Shown here: piece by piece, positions 18,013 to 27,900 of the stretch | Position numbering within the stretch: the stretch's first letter is position 1 | How the letters are laid out: every line of letters starts with the position of its first letter | Assembly: GCA_964594045.1 (NCBI GenBank) | Contig: CAZQKR010000009.1 | Location: 1-64,000 of the forward strand | Direction of reading: 5' to 3' | Source: UBA2365 sp964594045 | Lineage (GTDB): Bacteria; Bacteroidota; Bacteroidia; Chitinophagales; Saprospiraceae | DNA length: 64,000 nucleotides | Translations under genes and position numbers: made by a program | The notes under the pieces: model-generated | What the model was told of the DNA's origin: nothing | What the model saw: the letters and a program-made list of their open reading frames with translations, nothing else | Database searches by the model: none

Positions 18013-19023
18013 ATGGATCTCACATTCGAGACATTGTTCAAACAATTTGAAAGCTCACTGCTGGCAGGTGAAAAATTCAGTTTGATTCCGAATGAACATT
18101 CGTTTGACAAAATTGTGTTTTTTGACCATCAGGACGCCTCTATTTCAGCGTTTTTTGTTGACCTGGTTTTTGGCAAAAAACTGAAAATCCCCTTTCATGC
18201 CATATCAGAAAGTGATCTGAATCTGGAAATCAACAAATTTTCACTGGTCATTTTTGCAGGTGAAATCGTATTGAAAACCATTCGGGGCAGTTCTGCGCCC
18301 AACAACTATGATGGTCCCTATATTGACCAAACCAGTTCTTTTGTGGATCAATGCATGACCAGCCAGGCTAAAATCGTGCGTATCTCCTTAGGCATCAGCG
18401 ACGACTTGAATTCCGGAACTTTAATGACTGACCGGTTTTTCGTAGTAGAAAGATCTGATGATCCTGATATCAACCGCATACAAAAACTGCTTGCATTATT
18501 GATGATCATTGCTAAAACCGGCAAATTGGAAGATTTGGATCTTTTCAATAATCTCCGAAATACACTTGTATGGCTCTCATTAAAAATCCGGGAGATCAAT
18601 TCGCTTTCCACTCAGTCTGCTTTGCGTCTCTCCGGTAAAAATCTGCTGATCTTCGGGGAAAAATTACTTGAGCCGGTTTTTACCCTGCTTTGTAGTCAGC
18701 AGGAAACTGATCCGGTGATAAAATGTAATTTCGTTCATGAAAATGCCGCGCAGGGAGAATTGTACAGGAAATTGAAAAACCCCCGGGAGAATGCGGCAAT
18801 ATTTGTCAGATTGCATCATTTTTCTGAAATCAACAATCAAAACTGGCTTTCCTTAAAGGAGTGGAATTTACTTTATGTGGACACATGCATTGGAATTGAT
18901 ACAGAAGGTAATAGTACTTTTGAAGAAATTATCTATCTTATTGCTTATTTTTGGCAACTGAGGCAACAAATGATCAAAATTCAAACTGATGAAAGGCTTC
19001 ATAAAAACCTGAATATGGAATGA
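18013..19023 (+). CDS. Uncharacterised protein, possibly a degenerate SIS-fold (phosphosugar isomerase-like) protein
   Basis: 336 residues, no signal peptide. I do not recognise a named family directly. The order of blocks resembles bifunctional phosphoglucose/phosphomannose isomerases: KIVFFDHQDASISAFFVDLV then LKIPFHAI, then FSLVIFAGE, then AKIVRISLG, and later GKNLLIFGEKLLEPVF with VKCNFVHENAAQGEL. In true enzymes these positions hold G-M-G-G-S-G, S-Y-S-G-N-T and N-E-N-A-K-like motifs; here the glycine-rich and serine sites are absent. Length also fits that family. Loss of the sugar-binding residues suggests a non-catalytic relative. It sits between cysQ (29 bp) and lpxH (31 bp). Confidence 0.45.
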   Translation: MDLTFETLFKQFESSLLAGEKFSLIPNEHSFDKIVFFDHQDASISAFFVDLVFGKKLKIPFHAISESDLNLEINKFSLVIFAGEIVLKTIRGSSAPNNYDGPYIDQTSSFVDQCMTSQAKIVRISLGISDDLNSGTLMTDRFFVVERSDDPDINRIQKLLALLMIIAKTGKLEDLDLFNNLRNTLVWLSLKIREINSLSTQSALRLSGKNLLIFGEKLLEPVFTLLCSQQETDPVIKCNFVHENAAQGELYRKLKNPRENAAIFVRLHHFSEINNQNWLSLKEWNLLYVDTCIGIDTEGNSTFEEIIYLIAYFWQLRQQMIKIQTDERLHKNLNME

Positions 19024-19054
19024 ACCAAAATCATCAGTTATTTCTTAATAAGAC

Positions 19055-19828
19055 ATGTCAGAAAAAACCAAATATTATTTTGCATCAGATTTCCATTTAG
19101 GCGTGGATGCCCAGATGTCTACAAAAGAACGTGAGCGTATAGTCGTTGCCTGGCTGGATGAGATCCGTCACGAGGCGAAAGAGATCTATTTCATGGGAGA
19201 TATTTTTGATCACTGGTTTGAATACGCTCATGTTGTACCAAAGGGATTCAATCTCTTTCTGGGCAAACTGGAGCAATTGAACATGGAAGGCATCCATGTG
19301 TATTTTTTTACGGGCAACCACGACATGTGGATGTCTGATTATTTTAAAAAGGAATTCGGCGTAGAACTGATCAGGGAAAAACTGGAAAAAACCATTGGTG
19401 AAAAACAATTTTATCTCCGGCACGGCCACGGTTTGCCTACAGCAGGGCTCGCAGACCGTCTGATGCACAGAGCATTTGCAAATCCTGTCCTGCAGTGGCT
19501 TTTTGCACGCCTTCACCCCAATTTTGCCCTGAAAGTGATGAAATATTTCAGCTACAGAAGCAGGATTTCACACGGATACCACGACATGCAGTTCAGCCAG
19601 AAAACAGATAAAATGGCCTGTTTTGCGCAAGCCGTCAGCGACCGTCAATCTGACCTGGATTTTATCATCATGGGACACAGACATCTGCCGATAGACCTGA
19701 CATTGTCCAATGGAAAAACCCGTTATATCAATCTCGGTGACTGGGTCAGCTATTTTTCGTATGCAGTTTTTGACGGTCAAAATTTGAGAATAAAATTTTT
19801 CAGGGATGAACACCGCATTTTTCCTTAA
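19055..19828 (+). CDS. lpxH: UDP-2,3-diacylglucosamine diphosphatase
   Basis: 257 residues. Calcineurin-like metallophosphoesterase that cleaves UDP-2,3-diacylglucosamine to lipid X in lipid A synthesis, a peripheral inner-membrane enzyme. All metal motifs are present: SDFHLG (D12, H14), MGDIFDHW (D49, D52), GNHD (88-90), HGHG and GHRH near the C-terminus. The middle segment (LMHRAFANPVLQWLFARLHP) is the amphipathic lipid-contacting insertion seen in this family. Its end overlaps the next gene by 23 bp. Confidence 0.9.
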   Translation: MSEKTKYYFASDFHLGVDAQMSTKERERIVVAWLDEIRHEAKEIYFMGDIFDHWFEYAHVVPKGFNLFLGKLEQLNMEGIHVYFFTGNHDMWMSDYFKKEFGVELIREKLEKTIGEKQFYLRHGHGLPTAGLADRLMHRAFANPVLQWLFARLHPNFALKVMKYFSYRSRISHGYHDMQFSQKTDKMACFAQAVSDRQSDLDFIIMGHRHLPIDLTLSNGKTRYINLGDWVSYFSYAVFDGQNLRIKFFRDEHRIFP

Positions 19829-20591
19829 ACAATTCTGGCTTTATTGCCTGGTTGCAACATCTTGTCATATTTCCGGCAGGATGCCGCCATCAGATGTTGA
19901 ACCACCTAAGGTATCCATTGTGCAATCAGACAAACTGGGAAATTATTTCGCTTTGAACAAGGCAGGTTTACTTCAAAAATTCGATCTGACGGGAAAGGTC
20001 AGTTATACCTACAACAATCAAACCTCAGGCAGAATATGGTCATTTGATGCAGCTGACCCCATGAAAATACTGGTCTTTTTCAGGGAAAGTCAGGAACTTA
20101 TGCTACTGGATAATACCCTCAGCGAACTCGCCAGTATCCATCTGAATCAACTGACGGGGCGATATTTCTCAGCTGTTTCGCGGACCAATGACGGTTCGGT
20201 GGCTTTGTTCGATGTCAACAGTGAAGTTATGCTGAAAACAAATGACAAACTGGCCATTGAGGCTGAAAGTTTTCCACTTTATCAGGAAGGTTTTGCGGGA
20301 TTCAGGCCGCAGGAAATGAAGTCCAACACACAAAATATCATCCTGAATGATCCTGAAAAAGGGCTGGTCCTGATGGACAATTTTGGTAATTTCAGGAAAT
20401 TTCTCCCGGTAACGGATGCGGTGATCGTTCATGTTGATGATGCAGCTATTGTCTATCTGAAAAAAGATGAGCTGGTCCGGCTAGACCTCAGTTTTTTTGA
20501 AGAGCAAACCATCCCATGGCCAGAAAACGGATCGATCCCGTCCTGTTTTGGTTTGGATCAGGATCAGGTGAACATTTTTGAATTGAAATAA
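19806..20591 (+). CDS. Putative lipoprotein, beta-propeller-like, function unknown
   Basis: 261 residues. The N-terminus (FWLYCLVATSC) is a lipoprotein signal with the lipobox cysteine followed by HISG. The remainder is beta-rich with repeated short blocks such as LGNYFALNKAGLLQKFDLTG and FGNFRKFLPV, like a small propeller or PQQ-like fold. It overlaps the end of lpxH by 23 bp, so the two are translationally linked. Family members of this kind are common in Bacteroidota without known function. Confidence 0.65.
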   Translation: MNTAFFLKQFWLYCLVATSCHISGRMPPSDVEPPKVSIVQSDKLGNYFALNKAGLLQKFDLTGKVSYTYNNQTSGRIWSFDAADPMKILVFFRESQELMLLDNTLSELASIHLNQLTGRYFSAVSRTNDGSVALFDVNSEVMLKTNDKLAIEAESFPLYQEGFAGFRPQEMKSNTQNIILNDPEKGLVLMDNFGNFRKFLPVTDAVIVHVDDAAIVYLKKDELVRLDLSFFEEQTIPWPENGSIPSCFGLDQDQVNIFELK

Positions 20592-20647
20592 TGCATTGAA
20601 GTTCAGAAAATGATTTTTGATCCATTTCTTTGTCAAAAAAGAAACAT

Positions 20648-20748
20648 TTTGCGCTGAATAAATGAAATATTTTTGCCCGACAAGGTTATTTTAATATTTT
20701 AGCGATGAATTAAAACAAAATCAGCTGGTATCCTGCAAATGGCAGGAT
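20648..20748 (+). promoter_or_regulatory. Promoter and leader hairpin upstream of phhA
   Basis: TTTG (20648-20651), 16 nt, TATTTTTG (20668-20675) is close to the Bacteroidota consensus, which usually has 17-23 nt spacing. The leader of about 100 nt contains a 7-bp hairpin ATCCTGC/GCAGGAT (20730-20748) some 35 nt before the start codon. Confidence 0.5.
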
Positions 20749-20783
20749 CCGGAATAATGCCTGAGGCAACAAACACATAGATC

Positions 20784-21485
20784 ATGGAACAAAACTATTC
20801 GGCGTATACTTCAGAGGACTTTGATATTTGGAAGATCCTGTTCGAAAAACAGGTAAAAAACCTTGAGGGTAAGGTTCATCCTAAATATTTTGAGTATCTG
20901 GAACATCTGAAGCCGGTATTGAATGCATCGAAAATACCCGATTTCAATGAATTGAATGAAGCTTTGTACGCTGGTCAGGGCTGGACAATAGAAGTTGTGC
21001 CCGGCCTGATCCCCGTTAAGGAATTCTTCTATTTTTTATCGGTCAAAAGGTTTTGTTCGTCAACCTGGATGAGGTCGCGGTCACAACTGGAATACCTGGA
21101 GGAACCGGATATGTTTCACGATATTTTTGGACACACTCCGCTTTTGTTGAATAAAGAGTACTCCGATTTCACACAGGAGATCGGACGTTTGGGCTATAAA
21201 AACTGGGAAAATGAAGAAATAGTCAAACAACTTCAGCGTTTATACTGGTACACCATTGAGTTTGGTTTGATCAGGGAAAACGATCAGACAAAAATTTATG
21301 GTGCTGGAATTATTTCTTCCTATGCTGAGTCAAACCATGTTTTTGAAAATGGTGTCAATCGTATCCCGTTTGACCTGAAGGAGTGCATGACCCGGGACTT
21401 TGTGATCCCTGAAGTTCAGGTAGATTATTATGAGATCAATTCTTTCAATCAACTTTACGATACACTGAGTCAACTGAAACTTTAA
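20784..21485 (+). CDS. phhA: Phenylalanine 4-hydroxylase-like aromatic amino acid hydroxylase
   Basis: 233 residues, the bacterial catalytic-domain-only length. Iron- and tetrahydropterin-dependent monooxygenase that converts phenylalanine to tyrosine. The family signature EEPDMFHDIFGHTPLLL carries the iron ligands H112 and H117; the third ligand is E159 in YWYTIEFGL. The C-terminal YGAGIISSYAES stretch is also typical. It has its own promoter-like sequence and hairpin leader. The CDF transporter gene follows after 25 bp and may be co-transcribed. Confidence 0.93.
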   Translation: MEQNYSAYTSEDFDIWKILFEKQVKNLEGKVHPKYFEYLEHLKPVLNASKIPDFNELNEALYAGQGWTIEVVPGLIPVKEFFYFLSVKRFCSSTWMRSRSQLEYLEEPDMFHDIFGHTPLLLNKEYSDFTQEIGRLGYKNWENEEIVKQLQRLYWYTIEFGLIRENDQTKIYGAGIISSYAESNHVFENGVNRIPFDLKECMTRDFVIPEVQVDYYEINSFNQLYDTLSQLKL

Positions 21486-21510
21486 TTTACTGCCGGAACA
21501 AGGCACAATT

Positions 21511-22425
21511 ATGACCACAGAAAGAGCAAACATCGCAGTAGGAACATCCTTATACAGTATTTTTGGCAATCTCGGCCTGGCTATTGTTAAAGCTACTGCA
21601 GGCATATTGGGCAATTCGTTTGCATTGATCGCGGATGCCATCGAGTCAGTTTCAGATATTTTTGCTTCCATTCTGGTGTATTTCGGACTGAAATACGCTT
21701 CACGTTCAGCAGATAAAAATCATCCTTACGGTCACGGTAAAGCAGAACCGCTGATCACCTTTCTCGTTGTTGGCTTCCTTTTATTCTCAGCCACCCTCAT
21801 CGCTGTGCAAAGTATCAGGAACATTTCCACTCCGCAAACTGCACCAAAGCCTTATACATTGATCATACTTGGTGCGATCATCCTGATCAAGGAAGGTTTT
21901 TACAGATTTGTGAATAAAAGAAGTAAACTGACAGAAAGTTCTTCGCTGAAAGCGGATGCCTGGCATCACAGGAGTGACGCGATCACCTCGTTGACTGCCT
22001 TTGTTGGGATCACACTTTCCCTGATTCTTGGCCCGGGATTTGAATCTGCCGAAGATTTTGCTGCATTGGGAGCATCGGGATTTATATTGTACAATGCTTA
22101 CCTGATCTTCAGACCTGCACTTGGTGAAGTGATGGACGAACACAGTTATGAAGAATTTGCGATTCAGATCAGGGAGCATTCGAAAAAGATCTCCGGAGTG
22201 ATCGGCACGGAAAAATGTTATATCCGAAAATCAGGCATGAATTACCTGGTAGATCTGCATGCAATTGTTGCAGGCAATGTAAGTGTCAGGGAAGGCCATC
22301 GCATTGCCCATGTTTTAAAGGAGTCGCTCATGCAGGAATTTCCCCAGATAGCCGATGTGCTGATACATGTTGAACCGGACAATTATGAGAATGAAATTTC
22401 AGATGCGGATGATGATCACTCGTAA
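21511..22425 (+). CDS. Cation diffusion facilitator (Zn/Fe/Mn efflux) transporter
   Basis: 304 residues. Inner-membrane proton-coupled divalent metal exporter of the CDF/FieF type. The metal sites are seen as ALIADAIESVSDIF (helix II) and LKADAWHHRSDAI (helix V); HPYGHGKAEPL follows helix II as in the family. Six hydrophobic segments fill residues 10-200, and the C-terminal cytoplasmic ferredoxin-like domain begins near residue 210 (IREHSKKISGVIG). Ends tail-to-tail with the rhomboid gene, the two stop regions overlapping by 10 bp. Confidence 0.92.
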   Translation: MTTERANIAVGTSLYSIFGNLGLAIVKATAGILGNSFALIADAIESVSDIFASILVYFGLKYASRSADKNHPYGHGKAEPLITFLVVGFLLFSATLIAVQSIRNISTPQTAPKPYTLIILGAIILIKEGFYRFVNKRSKLTESSSLKADAWHHRSDAITSLTAFVGITLSLILGPGFESAEDFAALGASGFILYNAYLIFRPALGEVMDEHSYEEFAIQIREHSKKISGVIGTEKCYIRKSGMNYLVDLHAIVAGNVSVREGHRIAHVLKESLMQEFPQIADVLIHVEPDNYENEISDADDDHS

Positions 22426-23090
22426 TCATCATTTTCACTGGAATATTTTGGGCGGTCAAAAGCATCCCGCTCCAGGAAATAATCTTTTGGAGTATAATCA
22501 TCATCTTTCCATGGATCCTCTTCAACCTCATCCGATTCAAGGTAATCTCTCATGAAGAAAGAAACCAGAATCCCAGAAATCGCCCCTAACAGGTGGCTTT
22601 CCCACGAAATGCCCTTCTCTCCGGGTACTATACCGGCAAAATAACCGCTGTACATGACCGTGACCACCAATGCCAATACAATAGATTTCATATTCCTCCT
22701 GAAAATACCGTTCCAGAAAACAAATGAAACCATTGCATAAACCACGCCGCTTGCACCAATATGATATACCGGTCTGGCAAATACCCAGACAAGCAAGCCT
22801 GTAAGCAAATAGAGTAAAATAAAACTTGGTATGGCGATCCGTTGGTAAAAGAAGAGTATCAAAGTCGTCAGGAAAAAAACAGGTACTGAATTGGAAAGCA
22901 AATGAGTAAAATCACCGTGGATCCATGGTGCCAATAAGATGCCGTACAACCCGTGAACCTGTCTTGGGAAAATTCCCCAGTCACCCCATTCAAACTGTCC
23001 TAAAATTTTAATAAAGTGGACTATCCACAGTAATAGCACCGGGATGAACGCGGTTTTTGCGGCTGAAAAGAGTTTTTTGCCTGAGTTCAT
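22416..23090 (-). CDS. Rhomboid-family intramembrane serine protease
   Basis: 224 residues with six hydrophobic segments. The catalytic dyad is S114 in HIGASGVVYAM and H166 in SWESHLLGAISG; the conserved HGDFTHLLSN motif of helix II is present (H63, N67). It cleaves transmembrane segments of membrane proteins; the substrate is unknown. The C-terminal tail (about 180-224) is strongly acidic (ESDEVEEDPWKDDDY). The 3' end overlaps the convergent CDF gene. Confidence 0.92.
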   Translation of the reverse strand: MNSGKKLFSAAKTAFIPVLLLWIVHFIKILGQFEWGDWGIFPRQVHGLYGILLAPWIHGDFTHLLSNSVPVFFLTTLILFFYQRIAIPSFILLYLLTGLLVWVFARPVYHIGASGVVYAMVSFVFWNGIFRRNMKSIVLALVVTVMYSGYFAGIVPGEKGISWESHLLGAISGILVSFFMRDYLESDEVEEDPWKDDDYTPKDYFLERDAFDRPKYSSENDDYE

Positions 23091-23165
23091 ATCATGTGAA
23101 CATTGTTTTTCAGTTAAAAGTTTTATCCGGCTTCAAAAAATATTGCATACCGGATAAAACTTCAA

Positions 23166-23951
23166 TCAATGAGGCAGTCTTCTTCTGACCAGTTTGATAA
23201 AACGCTTTGCCTTACCTTTTTTGTCAGAACTGGTCCATTTGAGTGGAATGGCCACATTGCTTATGATCCATTCTTTTGCCGTTTCAAAGTTCTGAGCCTT
23301 ATTGACCACAGTCAAAGTCTCTTCAAAAAGGTCTTTGCTGCCTCCAAAAAGTTCAGTAATGGTCAGTATCCTGTCATTGATGGCTATCGCTTTTTTAATG
23401 TCTTCCAGCGGTGTGGCACTCAGCTTATCGGACAAGTCCGTTGTCGGGTCTGTCGAAAATATCTCTGCCAGTTCTTCCGGGATCTGTTCATTTTTTACAT
23501 CTTTGGCTTCAGTTGTTGGTGGGGTGGTCTTCACCTCTTCAACGACCCGTTTATCTTCAACTGTCTTATGGTTTTCCGTTACAGGTATGACAATTGAAGG
23601 CTCAGCTTGTATGACCACTTCTTTAACAGTTTCCACCACGGGTACGATCTCTGCAGGTTTATCCTCCCTGATCACAGGCGTCCTGGCAACTTCCGGTTCA
23701 GCCTGAGCCGGTTTTTCAATGTGTACCTCAACTGCTTTTGGCTTTTGAGTGATCTTTATGGATTCTGCATCAGGCAAAGCAACCACTTCATACAATTGCC
23801 TGATGTAATTTTTGAGCAGATCGATCTCCAGGGCAGATACATCATCGTCAGAAAGATCCATATTTTGTTTTAAGGTGTTGATTTTCTTTAACAAAAGATC
23901 AAATTTCTTAAAGTCCATATCTCGTTCGTTTGCTTTTAAAGCCTTAAACAT
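23166..23951 (-). CDS. Conserved Bacteroidota protein of unknown function
   Basis: 261 residues, no signal peptide. The N-terminal 55 residues are helical; residues 60-170 are a low-complexity, P/E/V/T-rich linker (for example PAEIVPVVETVKEVV). The last 95 residues form a conserved helical domain with KKAIAINDRILTITELFGGS, DLFEETL and a basic end (RFIKLVRRRLP). I recognise this C-terminal block as common in Bacteroidota genomes without an assigned role. ATG 23918 (MDFKKFDLLLKK) is an equally good start. Confidence 0.75.
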   Translation of the reverse strand: MFKALKANERDMDFKKFDLLLKKINTLKQNMDLSDDDVSALEIDLLKNYIRQLYEVVALPDAESIKITQKPKAVEVHIEKPAQAEPEVARTPVIREDKPAEIVPVVETVKEVVIQAEPSIVIPVTENHKTVEDKRVVEEVKTTPPTTEAKDVKNEQIPEELAEIFSTDPTTDLSDKLSATPLEDIKKAIAINDRILTITELFGGSKDLFEETLTVVNKAQNFETAKEWIISNVAIPLKWTSSDKKGKAKRFIKLVRRRLPH

Positions 23952-24135
23952 TTTTACTACCGCAAATATTTGATTTTTAATTGAATTTTTTCTGTTATAT
24001 TAAAAAAATATTGAAATTGTTGCCTTTTATTCGCCCGGCAGGCTAGACAAATGTATTCGACGGTTTTCCTTTGGGCTAAAACATGACCTGAAAATCATTC
24101 AAATAAAAAAAATTCATATTTATTTTTTATCTCAA

Positions 24136-24164
24136 TTGAGTTTGGGTATTATTGCCTAAATTTG
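24136..24164 (+). promoter_or_regulatory. Promoter upstream of tdk
   Basis: TTG (24136-24138), 18 nt, TAAATTTG (24157-24164) fits the Bacteroidota -33/-7 consensus and lies 52 bp before the tdk start codon. Confidence 0.5.
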
Positions 24165-24215
24165 TTGAAGTTCTTATTATCTGCATCAATTTAATTAATC
24201 AGCCAACTTAAACTC

Positions 24216-24824
24216 ATGTTTTTAGAACCAATTTTCAGAGGTCAGCGAAGCGGGTGGATTGAAGTGATCACCGGATCCATGTTTTCCGGCAAAACAGAAG
24301 AGCTCATCCGCCGATTGAGAAGAGCACAGTTTGCCAATCAGCGGATCGCTATATTCAAACCCAAAAAAGATGTTCGTTACAACAGGATCGCTGTGGTTTC
24401 CCACGATGAAAACTCTTTGAGTTCCAAACCTGTCGAATCAAGCCTGGAAATCCTGATGGTTGACCGGAATGTTCAGGTAGTTGGCATTGACGAAGCACAA
24501 TTTTTTGACAATGACCTGCCGGGCGTATGTGAAAAGCTGGCCATTCTGGGTATGCGCGTAATAGTTGCAGGTCTCGATATGGATTTTAAAGGGAGGCCTT
24601 TTGGGCCCATGCCCTCGTTAATGGCAATTGCGGAATATGTGACCAAAGTTCATGCCATCTGCCCGCATTGCGGCAGCCTGGCCACCCATTCCTACCGTTT
24701 GACTGAAGAACAGGAAACTGTCGTTCTGGGTGAAAAAGACAAATACGAACCCCGATGCCGCGTTTGCTACAACATTGGCAATGTGCTTGATTTCAGATCC
24801 AAACCTGAAGCAAAACAGGAATAA
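24216..24824 (+). CDS. tdk: Thymidine kinase
   Basis: 202 residues. Type II thymidine kinase that phosphorylates thymidine in the salvage pathway. P-loop GSMFSGKT (20-27), catalytic glutamate E93 in VVGIDEAQFFD, lasso/substrate region MPSLMAIAEYVTKVHAIC, and a zinc site formed by CPHCG and CRVC. Full family length and intact. It converges with the giant SBBP gene, leaving 124 bp between them with no clear terminator. Confidence 0.96.
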   Translation: MFLEPIFRGQRSGWIEVITGSMFSGKTEELIRRLRRAQFANQRIAIFKPKKDVRYNRIAVVSHDENSLSSKPVESSLEILMVDRNVQVVGIDEAQFFDNDLPGVCEKLAILGMRVIVAGLDMDFKGRPFGPMPSLMAIAEYVTKVHAICPHCGSLATHSYRLTEEQETVVLGEKDKYEPRCRVCYNIGNVLDFRSKPEAKQE

Positions 24825-24948
24825 ACATAGGGCATTTATCTCCAGCTCAAGCCCAAAGCTTACTGAAACTGAAAAGCATCCCGATTTGCCATACAAAATC
24901 AAAGTTGCTTGTGAAAAAATCGCATCTATTGCAATGATCCTGTTATCC

Positions 24949-27900
24949 CTATCTCGTGATCAGTACTTTGGCCTGGAAAACGGATTGCTTATTCACTGCG
25001 ATCAACACATAAGTTCCAGCCGGAAGCAAGCTGAGGTCCAGTTGGCTTTCCTGACCATCCAGTTCTGTTTCTTGCACCATCCGCCCCGTAATATCCTTTA
25101 CATATAATCGATAATTTTCCGGATGCTGATCATCCAACACCAATCGCATCTTTCCATAAGAAGGATTGGGAAATACTTTAAATTGCGTTGCTTGTAGTCT
25201 ATCCAGGCCTGTTCCTTCAAGGCATATGCATGCAGAAATTTCGCTGCAACCATCTTTTTCAATAACTACGGCAAATAAGGAATCACAGGTATCAGGAACA
25301 TAATAATGATTGTTTTCACCAGTTACAGGTCCAAAATCAGCGCAATTAACCCATTGGTATGTTGCTTCAGGATCCAGCACGGCAAAAATCGTGTCTCCTG
25401 CAACAGTCAGTTCGGTGTTGATATCCACCATTTCCACCAATGCGTTATAAACAGTATCGCAAAATTCAAAGGAGTGATCTACCCATTCATATTCACCTGC
25501 ACCGGTGATCTCCATTCCATGCCATTGAAGTGTGTCACCTTCGCAAAGGAAGATTTCTTCAAAATGCATATATTCAGTATAAAAACTGACATTCAATTGA
25601 TATAAGGTATCGCAAGAGCCTTCGTGTTCAGAAAAAAATGAATAATCTCCTTCCTCATAGACCGGAATTCCGTGCCAACAGAAAATATCCAGATAACAGA
25701 TCTGCAGAGTATCATTCACAACCGCATCCGGAATGACCGAAAGGTGAAGAAAATATGTCGTGTCACAGGCATTGCCTCCATCAGCAATAAATACAAACTG
25801 ACCGGATTCCGTGTAGCTCTGCCCCTGCCAAATGAGTTCATCACCTTCACAAATACTTGAATAATAATGATATTCCAACAGTTCTGTTGTCAAATGCAAA
25901 TGATAATTTGATTCGCAGCCGGCATCATTCGTCTCAGTGATCAGATAATCACCGGCTGTATCCCAAATTTGCCCATGCCATTCTATAAAGTCACCCGGAC
26001 AAATGGAAAGCGTATCAAATTCATTGATATAGGGATAGAAAAACAGATCGAGTATATAAACACTGTCACAACCATTCACCGAAGGATAGCTGACTGTATA
26101 TGTGCCGGATTGGACCAATAAATTTCCCTGCCATTCAAACTGATCTCCCTGACAAAGCTCAATCACCTGGTGATCTGTAAAACCATCAGCAAACAGATTC
26201 AGATAATGAAATACATCACAACCATGCTGATCGGTTGAAATGGAAAAATAATCTCCGGGTTCGGTAAATATCTGGCCATTCCAGGTGATCTGATCTCCTG
26301 TGCATAAGGCCAATGTATCGTGAACAGATTGAGCTGGAAATACCCACAGATCTAATACATAGGTGCTGTCACAACCAAATGCGGTCTCAAATTTTTTCTT
26401 TATGTAAACGCTTTCCGTATAAAAATCTCCCTCCCAGAATAAAGTATCTCCCTGACACATTTCATAGGTGGTGGTAAACTCAAAAATTTCATGTACACTC
26501 AGGTTCAAACTGAAAATGTCCGGGCATGGACCACCGTTATCTTCTTCAAGAGCATAGTGACCGGGTTGGTCATAATACTGTCCTTTCCAGAAATAACTCT
26601 CTCCAGCACAAATATCAATGTTTTGCTCTTCGGTATTTGGCTCAATAGTGGAGAATGTATAATAAGGGCAATAAATATTGGTCAGAAATTCATTGTATGG
26701 ATGAACATATACAAAAATAGTTTCACCGCATGGCAGATCTGTCAGATGGTAAAAGGTATCCACGCCTGTATCCACATGATCGATCAGGTCAAACACTCCT
26801 TCGGATGTTCCAACGGACAAAATGTAACCTGCTGCATTGATGGCTTTGGTCCACCTGAGAGTCAGTTCGGTTGGCTGTTCCACAGCCAAAACATCAGGAA
26901 ATATGGGCTCACTGCAGCAAGGCTCCGGTTTTTCCAATGTGGAAAACATACTGAGGAATCCATCCCTTTCACCGCCGTTAAAACTACCGTCATACCCGTT
27001 TTTGAATGGAAAATCAGACGAGTTGGTCCTTCCACCCACATAAATAAAGTCTTTCTCTCCTAAAGTCAGACATAAGACCCTGTCATTCAGCGATCCACCA
27101 AAGAATGTACTTTGATCCAGGGCAGCCAGTTTCTCACTGAAACGGCCAATAATTCCATCATCACCTCCATTGTAGGTGTCATCATGCGAATAGCAAAATG
27201 TAGGAATCCGACCTGAACTTGTATAACCGCCAAAAATGACATTGAACAAACTGTCCATGGATAGGTCTGTAATTGCCTGGTTTCCCAGTCCTCCAAAAAA
27301 GCTTCCGTTGACCATCAACCGCAAAAGGCTGTCCATCATACAGATAAACGCATCTGAGCGTAGAACGGTTTCGAAGGTGAATGACTGATCAACAGCATTC
27401 GGTGTAACCGGAAAATTGCCAGATCTTGTTTCACCTGCCAGGTAAACATGGTCAAGGGAGTCCAGCAATAGTGCATAGGCATAGTCATCTTCATTCCCAC
27501 CAATATAGCTTGCTGCAATGATCTGAGAAAGATCGTCCTTTATCCTTGCAACAAAAACATCGTTCTTACCTGAAAGATCCTCGGAAAAACTGCCCGGCGT
27601 CACCGGAAACTGCGCATCACTTGTGAATCCCGTAATAAAAAAATGACCGCTTGAATCCACAGCAATATCGGTTGGCCTGCTTTCTCCAAAATCACCTATA
27701 CTATTGGTAAACAGCAGGTTTTCGAGGTTCGGATCCATTTTGGCAAAAACAAGGCCAGTGGTATAGGTCTGCCATTGAGGTCCGACTTCAGGCATTTTAC
27801 CTGCGCTCATGCCGGCGATAAACAATTGACCATCGACATTGAGGTCTAAGACAAGCCCGATATCTTCCCTGTCAGAACCGAGATAAGTTGAGCTGACAAG

